From positions 1 through 55,896 of the forward strand of contig PKTA01000053.1 in the NCBI GenBank assembly GCA_002869365.1: DNA of 55,896 nucleotides, read 5' to 3'. This DNA is from Marinilabiliales bacterium. Lineage in GTDB: Bacteria > Bacteroidota > Bacteroidia > Bacteroidales > F082. The notes under the pieces were generated by a model. That model was given only the letters and a program-made list of their open reading frames with translations, was not told the origin of the DNA and made no database searches. Each line of letters begins with the position of its first letter. Positions within the stretch are counted from its first letter, which is position 1. The translations under genes were made by a program, and so were the position numbers. Of this stretch, positions 26,684 through 34,686 are shown in pieces.

Positions 26684-27883
26684 TTAATAGAGAAAATTAT
26701 TATAAGGATATCTTATGGCATGAGCCTCTTTAATATTATCATACAATAACTGCCTAAACTCATGATAATTTTCTTTTGTTTTGGCCGAAATAAATATACA
26801 AGGATTATTTTCTTTTGCCATCCAGGTATTTTTCATTTCGTTGAGGCTAATGTTTTCGCTTCCTGCAGGAGTTAAATCATCCTCATCCTTTTCAACCCAT
26901 GAATAAGCATCTACTTTATTAAAAACCATTATTACCTTTTTATCGGCAGCCCCGATTTCATTAAGTGTTTGTGTTACAGTTGCTATCTGATCTTCAAATT
27001 CCGGATGAGAAATATCTACCACATGAACTAAAATATCGGATTCTCTAACTTCATCGAGTGTTGACTTAAAGGACTCGACCAGTCCGTGGGGAAGTTTGCG
27101 AATAAAACCAACAGTATCCGACAATAAGAAGGGCAGATTCTCAACTACAACTTTGCGCACAGTAGTGTCGAGTGTTGCAAAAAGTTTGTTTTCTGCAAAA
27201 ACTTCCGATTTACTAAGCAGATTCATAATAGTTGATTTACCAACATTAGTATATCCAACCAATGCAACTCTAATAAGTTCGCCCCTGTTCTTTCGCTGAG
27301 TAGCCATCTGCTTATCAATCTGCCCAAGGCGTTTTTTAAGAAGACTTATTTTATCACGAATAATACGACGGTCGGTTTCTATTTCCGTTTCTCCTGGTCC
27401 GCGTAAACCTATACCTCCTTTTTGACGCTCTAGGTGAGTCCACATTCTTGTTAGTCGAGGCAATAAGTATTGATATTGAGCAAGTTCTACCTGCACTTTT
27501 GCGTGTGATGTTTGGGCACGCTTGGCGAAAATATCTAAAATTAAATTTGTACGATCAAGTATTTTGCACTCAACTGCTTTTTCAATATTCCGTATTTGTG
27601 ATGGACTCAACTCATCATCGAAAACCAACAATTCAATTTCTTCAATTTTTATAAATTCTTTAATTTCTTCCAGTTTTCCGGAACCAACATAGGTTTTCGG
27701 ATTTGGAAAATCCAGCGATTGAATAAATCTTTCAACTACCTTACCTCCTGCAGTTCTTACCAGGAACTCTAGTTCATCCAAATATTCATGAACTTTATCA
27801 CGACCTTCAGATTTTGATGATAGTCCAACCAAAACAGCAGTTTCAGGTCCTTTTTCTATATGTGTTTCTTTTTTTTCGAGCAA
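26684..27883 (-). CDS. hflX: GTPase HflX
   Basis: 399 residues; ribosome-associated GTPase that splits stalled ribosomes. The N-terminal HflX domain holds VGSGKLEEI and FDDELSPSQIRNIE. The middle region has the ARTSHAKVQVELAQYQYLLPRL-type segment (residues 120-145) and GPGETEIETDRR. The G domain starts at about residue 205: G1 GYTNVGKST, G3 DTVGFIRKLPHGL, G4 NKVD, G5 SAK. The frame begins with TTG; no nearer ATG preserves the N-terminal domain. Co-oriented 45 bases downstream of trpS. Confidence 0.95.
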   Translation of the reverse strand: MLEKKETHIEKGPETAVLVGLSSKSEGRDKVHEYLDELEFLVRTAGGKVVERFIQSLDFPNPKTYVGSGKLEEIKEFIKIEEIELLVFDDELSPSQIRNIEKAVECKILDRTNLILDIFAKRAQTSHAKVQVELAQYQYLLPRLTRMWTHLERQKGGIGLRGPGETEIETDRRIIRDKISLLKKRLGQIDKQMATQRKNRGELIRVALVGYTNVGKSTIMNLLSKSEVFAENKLFATLDTTVRKVVVENLPFLLSDTVGFIRKLPHGLVESFKSTLDEVRESDILVHVVDISHPEFEDQIATVTQTLNEIGAADKKVIMVFNKVDAYSWVEKDEDDLTPAGSENISLNEMKNTWMAKENNPCIFISAKTKENYHEFRQLLYDNIKEAHAIRYPYNNFLY

Positions 27884-27928
27884 AATATATCTTTATAGTT
27901 TTTTTAGTTTTACAAAATATTTTAAAAA

Positions 27929-28942
27929 TTAGTAAATCTTTCTGAATCCAATTAATTCTCTAACCCCTCTTACAGTATTCTGGGCACTTATTCGTGCTTT
28001 TTCGGCACCCATATTCATAACTTTCGTAATATAATCCTGATCAGCAGAAATTTCAGCTATTCTTTCTCTGAAAGGTTCTGTAAAGATAATCATATCTTCG
28101 GCCAATTGCTTTTTTAAATCTCCATATCTGATATTACAATTATTATACTGATCTTCAAAATAGTCAACTACATCAGGATTAGAAACTGCTTTTAGCAGAG
28201 AAAAAAGATTCTGAATAGCTTCGGGTTTCTCCTGATTCATCTCAGTTGGCCCGCTATCACTTACAGCACGCATAACTTTTTTTCTCAACACTTTAGGATC
28301 GTCATTAAGAAAAACTGCATTTCCTTCACCTTCCGACTTACCCATTTTTCCTGAGCCATCCAAACCAGGAATTTTCACCAATTGTTCACCAAAGTTAAAT
28401 GCTCTTGGAATTGGAAAGAAATCGGTTTTATACATATGATTAAAACGCTTGGCATAAGTACGAGTCATTTCCAGATGCTGCTCCTGATCTTTTCCAACAG
28501 GAACCATATGAGACCGATGAATAAGAATGTCGGCGGCCATTAATGTAGGATATGTAAGTAAACCGGCGTTTACATTTTCCGGTTGCTTACGAGCCTTATC
28601 TTTAAAAGTAGTTACTTTCTGTAATTCACCAAGATAGGCATTCATATTCAGAAAAAGATATAATTCTGCAGTTTCAGGAATGTCGCTTTGCAGATACAAA
28701 GTGGATTTTTCAGGATCTAATCCAGCAGCAAGATATTCTACCAAAACCTGTCTCACATTTGCCTGTAAATCCTTCGGATTGGGATGAGTAGTAAGAGAAT
28801 GATAATCGGCTATAAAAAAATAACATTCATTCTCTTCCTGCATTTTTACAAAATTCTTTACTGCTCCAAAATAATTCCCAAGATGTAAATTCCCTGTTGG
28901 CCTTATTCCGCTTAATACAATTGGCTTCTTTTCCATCATCAA
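27929..28942 (-). CDS. trpS: Tryptophanyl-tRNA synthetase
   Basis: 337 residues, class I synthetase. The HIGH-equivalent is in TGNLHLGNYFGA (residues 16-27) and the KMSKS-equivalent is KMGKSEG (about 198-204). The ADILIHRSHMVPVGKDQEQH segment of the tryptophan/adenylate pocket is intact (its two halves lie around residues 140-160). First gene of the run to hflX; a TATTTTTG box lies about 24 bases upstream of its ATG. Confidence 0.97.
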   Translation of the reverse strand: MMMEKKPIVLSGIRPTGNLHLGNYFGAVKNFVKMQEENECYFFIADYHSLTTHPNPKDLQANVRQVLVEYLAAGLDPEKSTLYLQSDIPETAELYLFLNMNAYLGELQKVTTFKDKARKQPENVNAGLLTYPTLMAADILIHRSHMVPVGKDQEQHLEMTRTYAKRFNHMYKTDFFPIPRAFNFGEQLVKIPGLDGSGKMGKSEGEGNAVFLNDDPKVLRKKVMRAVSDSGPTEMNQEKPEAIQNLFSLLKAVSNPDVVDYFEDQYNNCNIRYGDLKKQLAEDMIIFTEPFRERIAEISADQDYITKVMNMGAEKARISAQNTVRGVRELIGFRKIY

Positions 28943-28965
28943 ATATTAATAAATCAATTAGTCGG

Positions 28966-28973
28966 CAAAAATA
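28966..28973 (-). promoter_or_regulatory. Possible trpS -7 promoter box
   Basis: TATTTTTG on the minus strand fits TAnnTTTG, 23 bases before the trpS ATG; the -33 element is not clear. Confidence 0.4.
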
Positions 28974-29004
28974 GGAAAAATGCTAGTTGTTTTGAAAACT
29001 CATA

Positions 29005-29035
29005 TTTGCTCGAAAGGTATTCTTAATTACTTTTG
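29005..29035 (+). promoter_or_regulatory. Full Bacteroidota-type promoter of the glycosyltransferase gene
   Basis: TTTG (29005-29008), a spacer of exactly 19 bases, then TACTTTTG (29028-29035). This is a perfect fit to the TTTG-N19-TAnnTTTG consensus of the housekeeping sigma factor in this phylum. Transcription would begin near 29042, only about 11 bases before the TTG start codon. Confidence 0.65.
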
Positions 29036-29052
29036 TAAAAAACTTAACAGCT

Positions 29053-30051
29053 TTGAAAAAAATACTAGTTATTAGATTTAGTTCAATAGGAGACATTGTA
29101 CTTACAACTCCGGTGATAAGATCTTTAAAGGAACAACTAAAATGTGAAATCCATACACTAACCAAAAAGCGATACCATAATATTTATAAAGACAATAAAC
29201 ATATCGATAGAGTTTACGCCTTTGGTAAAAGTACAAGTGAGGTTTATGCAGATTTGAAAAAAGAGAATTACGATTTTGTGGTTGATCTTCAAAAAAACTT
29301 CCGTTCTTTAAAACTTACACAAAAACTGAAAGTTCCTCACGCCTCATTTCCAAAATTAAATGTTGAGAAATGGTTACTTGTTAATTTTAAAATAAACAAA
29401 CTACCTCACAAACATATAGTTGAAAGATATTTTGAAGCCGTAAAAGACCTTAATGTTAGTATTGATAAGAAGGGTTTAGAATTTTATCTACCAAAAAAAT
29501 ATGTAGTAAAACCATCCATTTTAAATGAAAAGTTGGAGAAAGGTTTTATTTCTATTGTTATAGGAGGGCAACATTTTACCAAAATTATGCCGCCGGAGAA
29601 AATCGCTTCCATTGCCTCACAACTTAGTTTACCCGTAGTGCTTTTAGGTGGTCCGGAAGACAAAAGCAGAGGAGAAGAAGTTATTAAATTAAGTGAGCGG
29701 AATTTGATTATTAATGCCTGTGGACAGTTTTCTCTGAACGGATCGGCATCTCTGATAAAACAATCGAGTTTGGTAATTACTAACGATACCGGACTAATGC
29801 ATATTGCAGCAGCATTCGAAAGGCCAATAATAAGTTTGTGGGGAAATACCATACCTGAGTTCGGAATGTATCCTTATATGCCAACAAAAAAAGACAATTT
29901 TGTAATATCGGAGGTAGGAGGACTTAAATGCCGGCCCTGCAGCAAACTAGGACATGAGAAATGTCCAAAAGGTCACTTTAAATGCATGTACAAACAAGAT
30001 GATAATTTTATTATAAAAAGCGCATCTAAATTACTTTATCAAAAAAAATAA
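29053..30051 (+). CDS. Family 9 glycosyltransferase (heptosyltransferase-like)
   Basis: 332 residues, GT-B fold. The start is a TTG (KKILVIRFSSIGDIVLTTP), placed by the N-terminal family motif and by the promoter immediately upstream. The C-terminal motif is VITNDTGLMHIAAAF with the following PIISLWGNT. Family members add heptose or related sugars to the lipopolysaccharide inner core on the cytoplasmic face of the membrane. A Cys-rich tail (LKCRPCSKLGHEKCP) near the C-terminus is typical of the Bacteroidota members. It stands alone, not in a polysaccharide cluster. The donor sugar is not predictable. Confidence 0.9.
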   Translation: MKKILVIRFSSIGDIVLTTPVIRSLKEQLKCEIHTLTKKRYHNIYKDNKHIDRVYAFGKSTSEVYADLKKENYDFVVDLQKNFRSLKLTQKLKVPHASFPKLNVEKWLLVNFKINKLPHKHIVERYFEAVKDLNVSIDKKGLEFYLPKKYVVKPSILNEKLEKGFISIVIGGQHFTKIMPPEKIASIASQLSLPVVLLGGPEDKSRGEEVIKLSERNLIINACGQFSLNGSASLIKQSSLVITNDTGLMHIAAAFERPIISLWGNTIPEFGMYPYMPTKKDNFVISEVGGLKCRPCSKLGHEKCPKGHFKCMYKQDDNFIIKSASKLLYQKK

Positions 30052-30110
30052 CGGATTATTATATTATTAGTTAGTCCCGATTAATAAATTAATGGATAAA
30101 AATTAAAGTA

Positions 30111-30767
30111 TTAATCCAAATCTTTGCCAATGGCAACAAATGGGTTGTGGATTTTCTCGAAACCTATATTAGTTGATGGTCCGTGACCAGGATAGGCAGT
30201 TGTATTATCAGGAAGTGTAAATAATTTTTCCCAGATACTTTTTTGTAACAAATCATAATCACCGGTTTTCAAATCTGTTCTTCCAATGCTCTCTCTAAAA
30301 AGTACATCTCCTGTAATTACGAATTTATCTTCTTCACTATAAAAGCAAACACTCCCATCGGCATGACCCGGAGTTTCAAATACTTTAAGTTTGGATTTTC
30401 CAAATTCCACTACCTGATTGTCATCAAGAAAATCATCTATGGGTTTTACATCTTCCATTTTAAAACCAAAAGTAGAGGCATAAACCATTGCATTATCATA
30501 AAAAGTTGTACTATCGGGATGTGCTGACAAAGGAATTCCATATTTCTCACACACATAACCGTTGGAAATAATGTGATCAATATGAGCATGAGTATTATAT
30601 AATTTAACTGGCTTCAGATTATTTGATTCGATATAATTATCAAATTCCTGTTTCTCATCATTACTATCCATGCCCGGATCTATAATAATACATTCTCCAC
30701 TTTCATCATGTAAAATATAAGTATTTACCTGATATGGATTAAAATGAAATCTTTTTACGCTTATCAT
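30111..30767 (-). CDS. MBL-fold hydrolase, glyoxalase II-like
   Basis: 218 residues. Two-metal metallo-beta-lactamase fold with NTHAHIDHI (HxHxDH, about residues 59-67), a second histidine in TPGHADGSVCFY (about 134), the bridging Asp in VITGDVLFRESIGR, and the last His in YPGHGPSTNIGFE (about 194). Such proteins hydrolyse thioesters such as S-lactoylglutathione-type substrates or act as persulfide dioxygenase relatives. The organism's thiol is unknown, so the substrate remains open. Divergent from the large barrel-protein gene; a TACATTTG box lies 20 bases upstream of the ATG. Confidence 0.88.
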   Translation of the reverse strand: MISVKRFHFNPYQVNTYILHDESGECIIIDPGMDSNDEKQEFDNYIESNNLKPVKLYNTHAHIDHIISNGYVCEKYGIPLSAHPDSTTFYDNAMVYASTFGFKMEDVKPIDDFLDDNQVVEFGKSKLKVFETPGHADGSVCFYSEEDKFVITGDVLFRESIGRTDLKTGDYDLLQKSIWEKLFTLPDNTTAYPGHGPSTNIGFEKIHNPFVAIGKDLD

Positions 30768-30786
30768 ATAATGATTTATTAGTTCA

Positions 30787-30794
30787 CAAATGTA
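30787..30794 (-). promoter_or_regulatory. Possible -7 promoter box of the MBL hydrolase gene
   Basis: TACATTTG on the minus strand fits TAnnTTTG and ends 20 bases before the ATG; a second match, TAAATTTG, lies at 30801-30808. Confidence 0.4.
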
Positions 30795-30945
30795 AGTCTA
30801 CAAATTTAATAAGTATTTACAATTTTCTAATTTTTTGAATTATTTAACAATAAGGCTTGGGGCAAACAATATTGGTTCGTATTTTGTGTTAATTTAGCAT
30901 CATAAAAAAATTAGAAATATTAAATTTTTCCTTAAAAATAAGGGC

Positions 30946-33900
30946 TTGTGGAGAATTCCATTCATAAGTGGAATCTTCTTATTATGCATTTTAATGATGC
31001 CCTTAAATACCTTTGCCCAATTTTACAATGGCTCGAATATGACCTTTGGAAAAAATCGTGTTCAATATCATGAGTTTCTGTGGACATACTACAAATTCGA
31101 TGATTTTGACACATATTTTTATCGAAATGGCAAAGAACTTGCTCAATATGCTGCTCAGTATGCGCAACAACAAATACCAAAACTTGAAGATAAAATAGAA
31201 AGTGGACTTGATAAAAGGCTACAATTTATTATTTTTAACAAGCTTACCGACCTAAAACAGAGTAATATAGGTTTAGCATCCAATTTGGATTATAATACAG
31301 GAGGAATAACGCAGATTATTGGATCGAGAGTTTTACTTTATTATAATGGCAATCATCTGGATTTTCAAAAGCAAATTAATGCAGGTATAGCAGAGGTGCT
31401 TTTCAATCAGATGATGTTTGGCGGATCGATGGGGCAACAAGTAAAAACTTCAACATTTTTTTCCTTGCCAAACTGGTATAAGGTTGGTTTAATTTCATAT
31501 TTAAGTGAAGATTGGAGTGTCGAATTCGACAATAGAGTAAGAGATGGTATTTTATCAGGGAAATACAAAAAGGTAAATAATCTGGAAGGAACGGATGCTA
31601 TTTATGCCGGACATTCATTATGGAAGTTCATAGCAGAGAAATATGGCAAATCTAGCGTAAGCAATATAATCCATATGACTTCTTCAACAAATAGTATTGA
31701 AAAAGGGTTTATGTATGTTATTGGAATGCCCTTTAAAGTGTTGATGCGGGAATGGCGCGATTATTATTCAAAAGAGTATGAAGGCTATAATTTAAGCACT
31801 AATTTACCACCACATTTGCTTCCAATAAAGTACAGAAATCATATTGTAAATGGAATACCGGTTGTAAGTCCCGATGGTAAATATATTGCTTATACTACCA
31901 ATGAAATGGGGAAATACAAAGTATGGCTGTATGATAACGAGACCGGGAAAAGAAAAAAAATACTAAAGGGGGGAGTGATGATCGACACCAAAACCGATTA
32001 TAGTTACCCTTTATTAAGCTGGCATCCCGGAGGAAGGATTTTAGCAATTATTATTGAGAAAAAGGGTCTTCCAAAATTACTGATGTACGATATGGAAGAA
32101 AAGAAATTTACGACCCAAATATTTTATGAGGTGCAAAAAATTGTCGATTTCTCATATTCTTCCAATGGAAATTATATGGTTATGTCGGCGGTGCAACAAG
32201 GGCAATCGGATGTGTTTGTTTTTAATATCGCAGCAAGTTCCTTCGAAAAAATAACCGACGATCTTTCAAGTGACCTGAATCCACGCTTTATTAATAACTC
32301 CTCACGCATAGTATTTTCCTCCAACAGAATAAATGACACATTGGGAGTTCAAGAAAACGAATTCAATAGTTTTGGAAATAGTTTCGACTTATTTATTTAC
32401 GATTATTCAAAGCATGACCCACTTCTTAAAAGATTAACTAATACTCCGCTGGCAAACGAATATAATGCGGAGGAAATAAGTTTTAATAAACTTACATATT
32501 TGAGTGATGAAACTGGTATTGTAAATAACTATCTGGCAACCATCGATAGCAGCGTAGTTTCTGTTGATACAAGTGTTCATTATAGGTATTACGTAAACAC
32601 AAAACCTCTTACTAACCTGAACAGCAATATATTATACAAAAATACATCGGCAAAAGCCGGTAAGGCTGCCTACTTAATTTTTAATGATAACAACTACAAA
32701 ATATTTACAGTAAACACTGATACATACAATGACATTAATTTTGAGTTATCAAACAAAACTGTTTTTATGAACTCTCTTATTGCCGAATTTAACAGGACAC
32801 AAAAGTCAGTTAAACCAGGCAAAATAACTAAGGAAACACAAGAGCAGCAGGTTGAAGAACCGCCTGTGCAGAATAAAACCATGAAGAAAAAATTCTATAT
32901 GGTTTATGCTGATCCGCAAGGTAAAGAAGTTTTAGGGAGAGTTTCGCGCAGAGGAACTATCAAAACTGATGAGGGTGTTGCGGTGGATTTAACCAATTCT
33001 ACTTCAACATTTGGTGATGATAATTTCGTTGTACCTAAAAGGAGAAATTACTATACTTCATACTACATTAGTAATTTAGTTTCGCAAGTTGATTTTAATT
33101 ATATAAACTATAGTTATCAGTTATTTACCGGAGGTCAGTCGCCAATATACCTTAATCCCGGTTTTAATGTTTTTTTAAAAGTTGGAATAACCGACTTGAT
33201 GGAAGATCATAGAATAATGGGTGGAGTTAGATTTAACTTTAATTTTATAAACAATGAATATATTGCCAGTTATACAGATTTAAAAAAACGCCTTGATAAA
33301 GAAATCACTTTTCATAGAAATACTATTGAATATTTTACAGGATATTCATTAATAAGAGTTCACACACACGAACTTTTTTATATGTTGAAGTGGCCCATAA
33401 ATGAAGCCCTTAGCATAAGAGGGACTGCTCATTATAAAAATGAAATGTTTGTAAATTTATCTTCCGATCAAATAAATTTGGAGGTGCAAAATACTTTTGC
33501 AAACTGGGCTGGCCTTAAAGGTGAACTTGTTTTTGACAACACCAGAAGCCTGGGCATGAACCTCTTACTTGGTACTAGATATAAGTTTTTTGCCGAATAT
33601 AGTAAGTTGTTCTGGTTATTTGATGCCAATGGAACTCTTACTCCTGCAAAAAAATACGACCTCTTCGTTTTGGGTGCCGATATCAGACATTATACACGAA
33701 TCAGCAGATCCTTTATTTGGGCAAATAGATTTGCTGCAAGCACTTCCTTTGGGGCAAGCCCGCTTATTTATTATATGGGCGGAGTTGATAACTGGCTGGT
33801 ACCAAAATTTAGTAGCGACACTCCCATCGATTATGACCAAAACTACGGATATCAAACTTTGGCAACAAATATGAGAGGGTTCTATCAAAATGTTCGCAAT

Positions 33901-34263
33901 GGAAACAGTTTTGCTGTTATTAATTCTGAATTACGTTTCCCTGTTTTTCAATACTTTTCGAAAACACCTTTGAGTTCTAGTTTCCTGAGAAATTTTCAAT
34001 TGGTAGGTTTTGGAGATATTGGCACAGCATGGACTGGCTGGAACCCCTATAGTAAGGATAATGCATTGTTTACTAAATATATAAACAGTGGAACTTTCAA
34101 TATATCGGTAGAGCGTCAAAAAGAACCTATAGTAGGAGGAGTTGGACTAGGAGCAAGAATGCATTTACTGGGATATTTTGTCCGAGGAGATGTTTCGTGG
34201 GGAGTGGAAGATTACAAAATTAGTAAGCCGGTTTATTACATTTCCTTAAGTTTAGATTTTTAA
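30946..34263 (+). CDS. Large exported protein: degenerate peptidase-MA-like domain, TolB-like propeller, Omp85-like barrel
   Basis: 1105 residues. The only start that gives a signal peptide (residues 1-25, NTFAQ) is a TTG. Residues about 30-275 have the layout of gluzincin 'peptidase MA-like' domains (LPNWYKVGLISYLSEDWS, then GHSLWKFIAEKYG), but the HExxH helix reads AGIAEVLFNQ and the Glu of WFxEGLA is Val, so it should be inactive. Residues about 290-560 contain TolB/WD40-like propeller blades (VVSPDGKYIAYTTNEMGKYK, RIVFSSNRIND). From about 700 to the C-terminus is a barrel with BamA/Omp85-like features (TNMRGFYQNVRNGNSF, NSELRFPVFQYF, GFGDIGTAWTG, GVGLGARMHLLGYF, final Phe). No POTRA domain is seen. 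It is monocistronic. Role unknown; surface assembly or secretion is a guess. Confidence 0.8.
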   Translation: MWRIPFISGIFLLCILMMPLNTFAQFYNGSNMTFGKNRVQYHEFLWTYYKFDDFDTYFYRNGKELAQYAAQYAQQQIPKLEDKIESGLDKRLQFIIFNKLTDLKQSNIGLASNLDYNTGGITQIIGSRVLLYYNGNHLDFQKQINAGIAEVLFNQMMFGGSMGQQVKTSTFFSLPNWYKVGLISYLSEDWSVEFDNRVRDGILSGKYKKVNNLEGTDAIYAGHSLWKFIAEKYGKSSVSNIIHMTSSTNSIEKGFMYVIGMPFKVLMREWRDYYSKEYEGYNLSTNLPPHLLPIKYRNHIVNGIPVVSPDGKYIAYTTNEMGKYKVWLYDNETGKRKKILKGGVMIDTKTDYSYPLLSWHPGGRILAIIIEKKGLPKLLMYDMEEKKFTTQIFYEVQKIVDFSYSSNGNYMVMSAVQQGQSDVFVFNIAASSFEKITDDLSSDLNPRFINNSSRIVFSSNRINDTLGVQENEFNSFGNSFDLFIYDYSKHDPLLKRLTNTPLANEYNAEEISFNKLTYLSDETGIVNNYLATIDSSVVSVDTSVHYRYYVNTKPLTNLNSNILYKNTSAKAGKAAYLIFNDNNYKIFTVNTDTYNDINFELSNKTVFMNSLIAEFNRTQKSVKPGKITKETQEQQVEEPPVQNKTMKKKFYMVYADPQGKEVLGRVSRRGTIKTDEGVAVDLTNSTSTFGDDNFVVPKRRNYYTSYYISNLVSQVDFNYINYSYQLFTGGQSPIYLNPGFNVFLKVGITDLMEDHRIMGGVRFNFNFINNEYIASYTDLKKRLDKEITFHRNTIEYFTGYSLIRVHTHELFYMLKWPINEALSIRGTAHYKNEMFVNLSSDQINLEVQNTFANWAGLKGELVFDNTRSLGMNLLLGTRYKFFAEYSKLFWLFDANGTLTPAKKYDLFVLGADIRHYTRISRSFIWANRFAASTSFGASPLIYYMGGVDNWLVPKFSSDTPIDYDQNYGYQTLATNMRGFYQNVRNGNSFAVINSELRFPVFQYFSKTPLSSSFLRNFQLVGFGDIGTAWTGWNPYSKDNALFTKYINSGTFNISVERQKEPIVGGVGLGARMHLLGYFVRGDVSWGVEDYKISKPVYYISLSLDF

Positions 34264-34686
34264 TGATTTATAATACGAATATTAACGTTTTTTTTAATTA
34301 ATAATGAGTAGAATTCTAATAATTTTAGTGTTATTAAATTAACAGTAAATAATTGAAAAAGAAAGCAATATAATTTAGAATAATTCCATTTATCCAGTAT
34401 TTACAGGCTCTTTAGAAATTTTTTAATATCCCGTTTTTATCGATAAAAAATCCCTATTAAAATTGTGCCAAAAAATCAATATTCGGCTAAAGAAAAAAAT
34501 TTAATAATCTAATCCCTTTATTTTCCGTATTTTAAACTTTTACACATACACAATGTTAATAAATTAAGCGAGCACTAGGTAAAAACCTTTGTATATTGCA
34601 ATCTGAAAAATCAGCATCAGATAATTTTTATCTTCTTGATTAGTAGCAAAATAACATTTTAAATTAAAAGCAAATACAAAGATTCC
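34264..34686. other. Long AT-rich leader/intergenic region before nrdJ with a 16-bp palindrome
   Basis: 423 bases with no gene that I can support. It contains a perfect 16-base palindrome TTTTTATCGATAAAAA at 34434-34449, about 240 bases before the nrdJ ATG. I see no cobalamin riboswitch (no B12-box-like sequence) and no NrdR-box pair. Confidence 0.6.

Noticed and set aside
33569..33874. Open frame of 101 codons in another frame of the large barrel-protein gene
   Set aside because: The main frame carries the barrel motifs through this region without interruption.
34264..34686. Cobalamin riboswitch before nrdJ
   Set aside because: No B12-box-like sequence or suitable stem arrangement was found by eye, only AT-rich sequence and one palindrome.
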